Origin: an uncultured Bacilli bacterium
GTDB lineage: Bacteria; Bacillota_I; Bacilli_A; RF39; UBA660
Assembly (NCBI GenBank): GCA_944331725.1
Contig: CALVJE010000022.1
Coordinates: 1 to 13,054, forward strand
DNA length: 13,054 bases
Reading direction: 5' to 3'
Every line of letters begins with the position of its first letter. The first letter of the stretch is position 1. Shown piece after piece: positions 1 to 5,722 of this stretch. Under the pieces are notes generated by a model. That model saw only the letters and a list, made by a program, of their open reading frames with translations. It ran no database searches and had not been told where the DNA came from. The position numbers were made by a program, and so were the translations under genes.

Positions 1-1
1 T

Positions 2-88
2 TACTCTATCTATGAAGTAGGAATCCTTGGAGGTAACGACAAGGTAAAAACAAACTTGTTTGTTTTATTTGTTCTTAAAGATAATTGA
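2..88 (+). CDS. C-terminal end of an upstream reading frame (partial, possibly joined to the next gene)
   Basis: An open frame enters from the left edge and stops at TGA 86-88, giving about 28 residues (YSIYEVGILGGNDKVK and onward). It overlaps the next open frame by 29 nt. The next frame has no ATG near its beginning and no well-placed ribosome binding site. Removing one copy of the tandem TTGT TTGT at 56-63 would fuse the two frames into a continuous reading ...KTNLFYLFLKIIDENG. I therefore suspect that this is the same gene as 60-545 with a 4-bp duplication. It could also be an unrelated gene end. No function is recognisable. Confidence 0.35.
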   Translation, partial: YSIYEVGILGGNDKVKTNLFVLFVLKDN

Positions 89-545
89 TGAAAATGGCGA
101 AGAAGTTTGGAGTGATAAATTTAAATTTGGATATGTTCATTTAGATAGTTTTAGAAAATTTGCTAATTCTAAAAATCTTAATATTTCATTATCTACTGAT
201 GAAACGGCAGCTTTATCTCTTGCTTCTATTTCTTATATTTCAATATTAAATGTTAAAGTAGGGTATGGGTTTTATTTACCTGAGTTATGTAGTGAAAAAC
301 AAATAGAGTATTTAGAAAAACATTTACCATTTTTTAAAGAAGAAGAAAATGAAGGTAAAATAGTAGATGTTGATATTTATTCTAAAGAAAAAGTTTATTA
401 CAACCATCAAAATTATCGTGATTTAAAAACGGAAGAAAAAATAGATATTCTTGAAAGAAAAAAGAACGGAGAAAGTTTAGTTACAGAACTTTTAGATGAA
501 GAACTTAAAAGACAAAAAGAAATTATAGAATCAAAAAAGAAGTGA
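60..545 (+). CDS. Uncharacterised protein upstream of the Fic-fold gene
   Basis: I do not recognise this protein. The open frame codes for about 161 residues, with a mixed alpha/beta N-terminal part (ENGEEVWSDKF, GYVHLDSFRKFA), a middle segment (VGYGFYLPELCSEKQIEYLEKHLPFF) and a charged helical C-terminus rich in Lys and Glu (residues 125-161). It has no signal peptide and no membrane segment. The only available starts are TTG codons (60 or 69), and the nearest AAGG (41-44) is about 15 nt away, too far to support TTG 60. The true gene probably begins left of the window and is interrupted by a frameshift at 56-63. It ends in TGA 543-545, just before the Fic-fold gene, so the two are probably cotranscribed. 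A toxin/antitoxin-like partnership with the Fic protein is conceivable from position alone; nothing in the sequence proves it. Confidence 0.5.
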   Translation: MFYLFLKIIDENGEEVWSDKFKFGYVHLDSFRKFANSKNLNISLSTDETAALSLASISYISILNVKVGYGFYLPELCSEKQIEYLEKHLPFFKEEENEGKIVDVDIYSKEKVYYNHQNYRDLKTEEKIDILERKKNGESLVTELLDEELKRQKEIIESKKK

Positions 546-550
546 TTTAT

Positions 551-1213
551 ATGCAAGACAAATATCATTTAACAAAAGAGAAAAATTTGTTTTTAGCAAA
601 AGAAGAGCTAGTTTATAATATTTATAATAGTGTACTCCTTGAAGGAATTAATATAACTTATGAAGATACTAAGAAAGTTTTAGATGGAGTAAATGTACCT
701 AGTTTAAGATTTGATGAAATAAATTGCATTTTAAATTTGAAAGATGGTTGGAATTTTACTCTTTCTAATATAGATGCTAATATTACTCTTGATTTTATTT
801 GTAAAATAAATTCTTTTGTATCAAGAAATGAATCTTTAGATTGGGGTGTTTTAAGGACTGGAAAAGTTGGTATAAATGGAGTTGATTATATTCCTGATAT
901 TCCAAAAAAAGAAGATGTAATTACTAATATAGAAACTATTTTAAAAGAAGAAAATATTACTAAAAGAAGTTTAAATCTTATGCTCTATTTAATGAGAAAT
1001 CAACTATTTTGGGATGGTAATAAAAGAACCGCTATGATAGTTGCTAACAAGCTTCTTATAAGTAATGGTTGTGGTATTATTTCTATTAAAGAAGATGATA
1101 TCAATGAATTTAATAAACTATTAACAGAATATTATAATACTGGTAATAAAGACAAAATCATCTCTTTTCTATATGATAAGTGTATATTCGGCTTAGAGTT
1201 AAATAACACATAG
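551..1213 (+). CDS. Fic/DOC-fold protein with catalytic His replaced by Gln
   Basis: Fic proteins transfer AMP or other phosphate-containing groups to protein side chains. The core motif is HxFx(D/E)GN(G/K)R; here residues 151-159 read QLFWDGNKR, so the phosphate-binding part DGNKR is intact but the general-base His is Gln. An N-terminal inhibitory-helix motif (S/T)xxxE(G/N) is visible as SVLLEG at about residues 27-32, and a flap-like TGKVGINGVDYIP lies at about residues 103-115, so the fold is well supported. I chose ATG 551 rather than GTG 542 because AGAAGTG at 538-544 is correctly spaced for ATG 551. The protein has 220 residues, is predicted cytosolic, and has no signal or membrane segment. 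It follows the upstream gene directly (5 nt gap), which suggests one transcript. It ends in a hairpin terminator shared with rnhC. Without the His, AMP transfer by the usual mechanism is doubtful; the protein may be inactive, a binding protein, or use another chemistry. Confidence 0.85.
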   Translation: MQDKYHLTKEKNLFLAKEELVYNIYNSVLLEGINITYEDTKKVLDGVNVPSLRFDEINCILNLKDGWNFTLSNIDANITLDFICKINSFVSRNESLDWGVLRTGKVGINGVDYIPDIPKKEDVITNIETILKEENITKRSLNLMLYLMRNQLFWDGNKRTAMIVANKLLISNGCGIISIKEDDINEFNKLLTEYYNTGNKDKIISFLYDKCIFGLELNNT

Positions 1214-1234
1214 AAACAAATCTATGTGTTATTT
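1201..1234. terminator. Bidirectional hairpin between the convergent fic-like gene and rnhC
   Basis: A perfect 14-bp inverted repeat (1201-1214 with 1221-1234) has a 6-nt loop AACAAA. The stem contains the TAG stop (1211-1213) of the Fic-like gene. A/T-rich arm ends and flanking T-rich sequence allow termination from both sides. Confidence 0.8.
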
Positions 1235-1243
1235 AGTTATTAT

Positions 1244-2155
1244 TTAAAAAATAAGAGTTTTTAATATTCTTTGAGTATTTCTAAAATTATATTTAGCTAC
1301 GTCTTTTAACTTTTCTTCACCATACTTATTAACTAATTCTTCTCCAACTTTATCAACTTCACTTCCAGCTCCTTTAGGAAGAGGTAGAGAAACTTCATCA
1401 CATAATTTTTCAAACTCTTTTAAGAATATATATCTACTAATAATAGATGCAGCACCTACAGCTAGATTCTTATCCTCTGCCTTTTGAACGAAAGTAATAC
1501 CTCTTTGAATATTAGGAACATCTTTAATATAATCATAGTATCTAGCTTCACTTGCAAATTCATCAACAATAATATAATCAACATCAGGCTTTAATTCATT
1601 GATTATCTGATAAAGTACTTTGTTATGCATAATAGCTTTTATCTTATTCATATTAATATCTTTGCTATACTTTTCATTATATTCTTTATTAGTTAGAATT
1701 AAACTGCGATAAGGAATCTTTTTTATAAGTTCTGGAGTTACTTTTAAAATAAATTCATCAGTTAGTTTTTTAGAGTCTCTTATCCCTAAGTCTTCCAAAT
1801 ACTTTACATTCTCTTTACTTACATAAGTAGCAGTTACGACAATAGGACCAAAGTAATCTCCTGTTCCTACTTCATCACTACCAACAGATGAACAGTTATG
1901 ATATTTTAAGTCTCTTTCTTTTTCTTTCTCTTTTTCTTCCTTAGTATTAGATAAAAATGTCCCCCACATACTAGCATCTACATCTGCACTTGTTCCTTGA
2001 AACATTACCTTACCAGATTCATACATTGTAATAACAGTATCTTCATCTTTCGCTTGAAATACAACATAAGGGATCTTTTTATCACGCATTTTATCCTTAT
2101 AATATTCTATCATTTTTTGTTTTACTTCATCATTTACTTTAATAACTACGTTCAT
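1244..2155 (-). CDS. rnhC: Ribonuclease HIII
   Basis: This enzyme cleaves the RNA strand of RNA-DNA hybrids in the cytoplasm (R-loops, primers, replication debris). The 303 residues match the usual length. The N-terminal TBP-like substrate-binding domain covers about residues 1-75 (YESGKVMFQGTSADVD), followed by a Lys/Glu-rich linker and the type 2 RNase H domain starting at SVGSDEVGTGDYFGP. The acidic catalytic residues appear as D94 and E95 (SDEVG), D198 (IIVDEF) and D228 (KAEDKN), with AASIISR after them. The GTGDYFGP signature separates HIII from HII. The start is fixed by AGGAGAG about 9 nt upstream of ATG 2155. It is transcribed divergently from cvpA, with an extended -10 element in the 77-bp gap, and it ends at the hairpin 1201-1234. 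No defect is visible. Confidence 0.96.
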   Translation of the reverse strand: MNVVIKVNDEVKQKMIEYYKDKMRDKKIPYVVFQAKDEDTVITMYESGKVMFQGTSADVDASMWGTFLSNTKEEKEKEKERDLKYHNCSSVGSDEVGTGDYFGPIVVTATYVSKENVKYLEDLGIRDSKKLTDEFILKVTPELIKKIPYRSLILTNKEYNEKYSKDINMNKIKAIMHNKVLYQIINELKPDVDYIIVDEFASEARYYDYIKDVPNIQRGITFVQKAEDKNLAVGAASIISRYIFLKEFEKLCDEVSLPLPKGAGSEVDKVGEELVNKYGEEKLKDVAKYNFRNTQRILKTLIF

Positions 2156-2178
2156 AATTTTATCTCTCCTTAAAAAAT

Positions 2179-2189
2179 ATTATAGCATA
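2179..2189 (-). promoter_or_regulatory. Extended -10 promoter element for rnhC
   Basis: On the minus strand the sequence reads TATGCTATAAT, a consensus -10 (2184-2179) preceded by TGC in the extended position. The -35 match 17 bp upstream is weak (TAAACT), which is common for extended -10 promoters. It lies about 24 nt upstream of the rnhC start. Confidence 0.6.
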
Positions 2190-2205
2190 GTTTAAAAAAA
2201 TAGTT

Positions 2206-2211
2206 TATAAT
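2206..2211 (+). promoter_or_regulatory. -10 element for the cvpA-thioredoxin pair
   Basis: A perfect TATAAT lies 22 nt upstream of ATG 2233. No good -35 is visible at 16-18 bp. Transcription from here would give a leader of only about 15 nt, with AAGGAGTG (2218-2225) near its 5' end. Confidence 0.45.
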
Positions 2212-2232
2212 AAATATAAGGAGTGTGATATT

Positions 2233-2940
2233 ATGAGCCCAAATATATTTAGTGTAATTATCATTTTACTTATTTTACTTTGTGGTATCTTAGGTAGTAA
2301 AAGGGGAATACTTAAAGAACTTGTTATAATTGTTGGAACAGTTGTTGTCTTTATACTTGCATTCTTCTTAAAAGACTTTTTAGCAGGTTTCTTCTGTACC
2401 TATTTACCATTTTTTAATCTTAGAATACCTTTAGGTAATTTAGTAAGTCTAAATATTATATTCTATCAATTAATAGCATTTCTAATACTAGTTATAGTAT
2501 TTAGATTAATACTACAAATATTAGTAGATGTTACAGGTATATTTAGTAAAATTATTAATGCTACTATAATACTTGCTTTACCTAATAAACTTTTAGGATT
2601 TATTGTAGGATTATTAGAAGGATATATCTTAATATTTATTATTTTAAATGTAGTTGCACTTCCAATGAGTGGTAGTAACTTATTTATGGAATCTAAAGTA
2701 AGACAATTTATAGTTAATGATACCCCTATATTAAAAGATACTATGGGTGGATTAAACTATGTAATAGAAGAGACTTTGAGTCTTTCTAGTAAAGATGATC
2801 GTAATGCTAATGATCTAAAAGTAATTGATATTATGCTAAAATATAAAGTTGTTTCTACAGACTTTATGGATGATGTTAAGTCAACGGGTAAACTTGATAG
2901 TATAGAAGGAATTGATAGTGTAATAGATAAATATAGATAG
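2233..2940 (+). CDS. cvpA: CvpA-family membrane protein
   Basis: CvpA-family proteins are small integral membrane proteins named for a role in colicin V production; in Firmicutes their role is not settled (envelope or membrane-associated division functions have been proposed). The 235-residue product has four hydrophobic segments in its first 150 residues (about 6-22, 29-48, 75-98 and 115-142). GSKRGILKEL, between the first two segments, matches the family's conserved G..RG.......  region. The C-terminal 85 residues are soluble and charged, as usual for the family. A strong AAGGAGTG precedes ATG 2233. The thioredoxin gene begins 13 nt after the stop, so the two are almost certainly cotranscribed. 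In many Firmicutes cvpA lies between rnhC/zapA and mutS2; here it lies beside rnhC but mutS2 is missing. Confidence 0.85.
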   Translation: MSPNIFSVIIILLILLCGILGSKRGILKELVIIVGTVVVFILAFFLKDFLAGFFCTYLPFFNLRIPLGNLVSLNIIFYQLIAFLILVIVFRLILQILVDVTGIFSKIINATIILALPNKLLGFIVGLLEGYILIFIILNVVALPMSGSNLFMESKVRQFIVNDTPILKDTMGGLNYVIEETLSLSSKDDRNANDLKVIDIMLKYKVVSTDFMDDVKSTGKLDSIEGIDSVIDKYR

Positions 2941-2953
2941 GAGACAAGGAAAT

Positions 2954-3259
2954 ATGAATTATTTAGAAAATAGTGAAGATTTTGAAGATTTAATTAAAGA
3001 AGGGGATGTAATAGTAGATTTCTTTGCTACTTGGTGTGGACCTTGTAAAATGTTAAGTCCTGTACTTGAAGAAATTGCCGAGAAATTTCCTAGAATAAAA
3101 GTAGTTAAAGTAGATATTGATGAGTTTGATGATCTAACTAGAAGTCACGGTATTATGAGTGTACCTACTATGGAAGTATATAGAAATGGTACTTTAGTAA
3201 AAAAAGAAGTTGGCTATCACAATTTAGATGAAATAGTATCTTGGTTACCAAGGGACTAG
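2954..3259 (+). CDS. trxA: Thioredoxin
   Basis: This is a cytoplasmic dithiol-disulfide oxidoreductase that reduces protein disulfides. The 101 residues are a complete thioredoxin domain: FFATWCGPCKMLSP with the redox pair C28/C31 and the typical WCGPC sequence, the D22 of VDFF, and the cis-proline loop SVPT (P71). YRNGTLVKKEVG near the end matches the usual F.nG..v....G segment. There is no signal peptide. A GGAGACAAGGA purine stretch precedes ATG 2954. It is the second gene after cvpA and ends in an intrinsic terminator whose stem includes its TAG stop. I give the symbol trxA by family; whether it is the housekeeping thioredoxin depends on other copies in the genome. Confidence 0.93.
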   Translation: MNYLENSEDFEDLIKEGDVIVDFFATWCGPCKMLSPVLEEIAEKFPRIKVVKVDIDEFDDLTRSHGIMSVPTMEVYRNGTLVKKEVGYHNLDEIVSWLPRD

Positions 3260-3280
3260 TTAAAACTAGTCCTTTTCTTT
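3253..3280 (+). terminator. Intrinsic terminator after the thioredoxin gene
   Basis: GGACTAG (3253-3259) pairs with CTAGTCC (3266-3272) around a short TTAAAA loop and is followed by TTTTCTTT. The TAG stop codon at 3257-3259 is inside the 5' arm. Confidence 0.85.
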
Positions 3281-3283
3281 GGT

Positions 3284-3348
3284 GCAACTAAAATTTTACA
3301 TAAATTAACTAAAAATTGGTAGGACGCAACTAAGTTTTTTGATAAATT
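3284..3348 (+). repeat. Two direct repeats 42 bp apart upstream of the XRE gene (possible operator)
   Basis: GCAACTAA followed by TTTT and ATAAATT occurs at 3284-3306 and again at 3326-3348; 19 of 23 positions agree. The 42-bp distance equals four helical turns, so both copies face the same side of the DNA. The second copy ends 20 nt before the ATG of the XRE-family gene, a position suited to autoregulation. Confidence 0.5.
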
Positions 3349-3367
3349 CTAAACAGAGGTGAGAAAA

Positions 3368-4717
3368 ATGTTTTTTGCTAGTAATTTGCAAAAGTTAAGA
3401 AAAAGAGAAAATATGAGTCAAGAAGCTCTAGCTGAAAAATTAGATGTCACTAGACAATCTGTTTCTAAATGGGAAAGTGGAGCGAGTTATCCTGAGATGG
3501 ATAAATTAATATCTATATGTAAGATATTTAATGTAGATATGGATACCTTAGTAAATGGAGATGTAGATATAGAAAAAGTAGATAAAGAAAGTTCTATCAA
3601 TACTAAAGATTTATTAGATAAGTTTAATACTTTAATGAAAAAGATAGTATGTTTATTTGAAAGTATGAGTTTTAAAGAAATAATAGAGTTTTTAGTAACA
3701 GTATTTCTTTTAATATTAATTATATTAATAGGTACAATTCCTAAAGAATTAATTGAAAGTTTAATAGGTAATGGACTTTTATATGATATTGGTTATATTG
3801 GTCCTACATTAAATAATATATTTAGGTTAATAGTAGATATATTATATAGTGTATTTTCTATAGTAGTATTTATTTATGTATTAAAAATAAAATATTTAGA
3901 TAGAATTAAGATTAAAGAAGATACTGATAAAGAGATTGTTGTTAAAGAAAAAGAGAAAAGAGTAGAAGAAGTAGAAAAGATAATTATTAAAGATAATAAC
4001 AGTAGTAATTCTTTAACAAGAACACTTGCTAAAATAATTATTTATATAATTAAGTTCTTTGTAGTATGTTTTCTTGTTGTTCCTCTTATTTGTATTGTAG
4101 TATTTGCAGTAATGATAGGTTTTCTTGTTTTATTTGTAGTAAAAGGGCTACCTTTATTAGGTGTACTTTTATGGGTGATAGCAAGTTTAATAATTAGTGC
4201 GATATGTTTTGAAGTACCTTTAAACTTTGTTATTAATCATAAGAATAATTATAAAAGAATTATGATTACTTTACTTATATCATTAATAATAATTATTATT
4301 GGTTCTATTATCTTTGCTTTCAATTTCTTTTCTATTACATACGTAGATAGTTTACCTAATGATGTTAAAACTAAAGAAATTAAAGAGATTTATAATATGA
4401 ATAGTGAGTTAACAATATATGATAATTATTATACTGATATAGAATATGTTATAGATGATAGTTTAACTGATAAGATAGAAGTAAGTGTTACTTATTATGA
4501 TTATTTAATAGATAGAAATATAGAGATAGAACTTCATAATAATAATTTAACTATTTATGAAGATGGCCCTAAAGAACTTAGTTTTAATAAAATATTAGAT
4601 AAAATAAGTGATGATTTTAAAGATAAGAAGATTTATAACTATGATAAATTAAATGAATATAAAGTTACTATTAAGAGTAGTAGTAATAATATAAATATAA
4701 TTAAAAATAATTACTAA
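3368..4717 (+). CDS. XRE-family DNA-binding protein with membrane domain
   Basis: Residues about 6-60 form a clear Cro/C1-type helix-turn-helix (NLQKLRKRENMSQEALAEKL, then VTRQSVSKWESG and YPEMDKLISIC). A linker and five or more hydrophobic segments follow (about 107-124, 150-174, 222-258, 262-287 and 297-321), interrupted by a Lys/Glu-rich stretch (185-208). The last 125 residues are polar beta-rich sequence after the final membrane segment and may be extracytoplasmic. I chose ATG 3368 because AGAGGTGAG lies just upstream; an in-frame GTG at 3359 lies within that ribosome site. The architecture suggests a one-component membrane-bound regulator, with DNA binding inside and a sensing or interaction part in or outside the membrane. 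The target is unknown; the direct repeats upstream suggest autoregulation. It is probably monocistronic, flanked by terminators on both sides. Confidence 0.85.
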   Translation: MFFASNLQKLRKRENMSQEALAEKLDVTRQSVSKWESGASYPEMDKLISICKIFNVDMDTLVNGDVDIEKVDKESSINTKDLLDKFNTLMKKIVCLFESMSFKEIIEFLVTVFLLILIILIGTIPKELIESLIGNGLLYDIGYIGPTLNNIFRLIVDILYSVFSIVVFIYVLKIKYLDRIKIKEDTDKEIVVKEKEKRVEEVEKIIIKDNNSSNSLTRTLAKIIIYIIKFFVVCFLVVPLICIVVFAVMIGFLVLFVVKGLPLLGVLLWVIASLIISAICFEVPLNFVINHKNNYKRIMITLLISLIIIIIGSIIFAFNFFSITYVDSLPNDVKTKEIKEIYNMNSELTIYDNYYTDIEYVIDDSLTDKIEVSVTYYDYLIDRNIEIELHNNNLTIYEDGPKELSFNKILDKISDDFKDKKIYNYDKLNEYKVTIKSSSNNINIIKNNY

Positions 4718-4734
4718 TAATAGTAAAATTAAAC

Positions 4735-4772
4735 TAAATGACACACTCACTATTGACTTGGTGTGTCATTTA
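4735..4772. terminator. Hairpin after the XRE gene
   Basis: A 12-bp perfect stem (TAAATGACACAC at 4735-4746 with GTGTGTCATTTA at 4761-4772) closes a 14-nt loop. It lies between convergent genes. The downstream T-tract is poor, so it may act by stem strength or as an mRNA end stabiliser. Confidence 0.6.
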
Positions 4773-4813
4773 ATATAAAACTATATCATTGGTATAAAGA
4801 TTAAAATATAATT

Positions 4814-4849
4814 AAAAATAATTCCTAATTAAGTTTAGGAATTATTTTT
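4814..4849 (-). terminator. Intrinsic terminator of the yigZ-like gene
   Basis: A 15-bp perfect stem (4814-4828 with 4835-4849) has a 6-nt loop; on the minus strand it ends in TTTTT. The TAG stop (4827-4825) lies inside the stem. Confidence 0.8.
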
Positions 4850-5406
4850 TCTTCTATATTATTAATAGTTACTATAGGTTTAAGATTATCTAATACATCT
4901 TTAGTTACTTCTATTATATAAGTGCAGTCTTCTTTATATATTTTATCTTTAATAAGACTATTTCTAAGTATATAATTAATTTCTTTTTCTAAAGAATAAG
5001 GAAAGGTAATAGAGAGATAGAAACCATTAATTAAATCTACTATAGTACTTTTATTAATAACTTCTTTAGTAGTATTAGAATAGGCTCTAATAAGACCTCC
5101 TGGTCCTAATTTAATACCACCAAAGTATCTTATAACTACTACTAAAACATTAACTAAATCATTACCTTCTATTACATTTAAAATAGGTATACCTGCTGTT
5201 TTATTAGGTTCTCTATCATCACTAAAGCCTTTATCATTAATTAATTTAAAAGCATAACAATAGTGAGTAGCATTTTTATATTCTTCTTTTATTTTAATTA
5301 AATTATCTTTAACATCATTAATAGATTCTATAGGAACAATAACACCTATAAATTTAGAATTTTTAATAGTTATTTCATATATTTCTTTAGATATAATACT
5401 TTTCAT
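4825..5406 (-). CDS. YigZ/IMPACT family protein (UPF0029)
   Basis: This family is widespread in bacteria and related to the eukaryotic translation-control protein IMPACT; the bacterial role is poorly defined (nucleic-acid or ribosome association has been proposed). The 193 residues match the usual length. Family signatures: ATHYCYAF (46-53), SDDREP..TAG.PIL (62-76), VVVIRYFGGIKLGPGGLIRAY (89-109). The usual G of SDDGEP is R65 here. The C-terminal third is the ferredoxin-like domain. ATG 5406 is preceded by AAAGGAAA at a good distance, and a TATAAT lies 21 nt upstream of the start. It is monocistronic: it faces the XRE gene across two hairpins and is divergent from the surface-protein locus. 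No truncation is visible. Confidence 0.9.
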   Translation of the reverse strand: MKSIISKEIYEITIKNSKFIGVIVPIESINDVKDNLIKIKEEYKNATHYCYAFKLINDKGFSDDREPNKTAGIPILNVIEGNDLVNVLVVVIRYFGGIKLGPGGLIRAYSNTTKEVINKSTIVDLINGFYLSITFPYSLEKEINYILRNSLIKDKIYKEDCTYIIEVTKDVLDNLKPIVTINNIEEKIIPKLN

Positions 5407-5426
5407 AAATTTTTCCTTTCATAATT

Positions 5427-5455
5427 ATTATAACTTAATTTTACATATATGTATA
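5427..5455 (-). promoter_or_regulatory. Promoter of the yigZ-like gene
   Basis: On the minus strand a perfect TATAAT (5432-5427) has TATACA (5455-5450), a 4/6 match to the -35 consensus, 17 bp upstream. The leader would be about 15 nt. Confidence 0.6.
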
Positions 5456-5475
5456 ACAAAATATAAGTAAGATAC

Positions 5476-5507
5476 TTGCATTACCCCCCTGTATTTTGCA
5501 TTATAAT
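5476..5507 (+). promoter_or_regulatory. Promoter-like region of the surface protein with a C6 run in the spacer
   Basis: TTGCAT (5476-5481) and a perfect TATAAT (5502-5507) are separated by 20 bp that include six consecutive C (5484-5489). The normal spacer is 16-18 bp, so the spacing here is long. TTGCATTA occurs twice, at 5476 and 5496, exactly 20 bp apart. The start codon ATG 5577 follows about 70 nt downstream, preceded by AAGGGAG. Confidence 0.5.
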
Positions 5508-5576
5508 TTTAATAGATAAGATATAGGTATTAAGATAAATATCTTGGATATATTAAGTGGTAAGGGAGAAAAGTGT

Positions 5577-5696
5577 ATGGAAACAAATAACAAAGGAAAA
5601 GAAATAATTATAGTAGGAGTATTACTATTATTAATGATAGTAATAATAGTAGGAACAAGTTATGCTGCTTTCCAGTATGGAAAAACAGTAAAGTAA
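5577..5696 (+). CDS. Signal/anchor segment of the surface protein, cut off by a frameshift
   Basis: ATG 5577 has a good ribosome site (AAGGGAG, 5562-5568) and opens 39 residues: METNKGKEIIIVGVLLLLMI and on through VIIVGTSYAAFQYGKTVK, then TAA 5694-5696. It is a textbook signal peptide: charged N-terminus (K6, K8, E9), about 18 hydrophobic residues, and a likely cleavage or anchor region at GTSYAA. The next frame begins in the same place and continues to 7441. If A5 at 5681-5685 were A6, the reading would go on as SYAAFQYGKNSKVNSITTGS and join the long frame without a gap. I read this as the true start of the 5723-7441 gene, in an OFF state, truly mutated, or with a sequencing error. On its own the peptide would be only a hydrophobic leader. 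Confidence 0.7.
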   Translation: METNNKGKEIIIVGVLLLLMIVIIVGTSYAAFQYGKTVK

Positions 5697-5722
5697 ACTC
5701 AATAACAACTGGATCTATAACA

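Noticed and set aside
3359..3367. GTG 3359 as start of the XRE gene
   Set aside because: It lies within the AGAGGTGAG ribosome site that fits ATG 3368.
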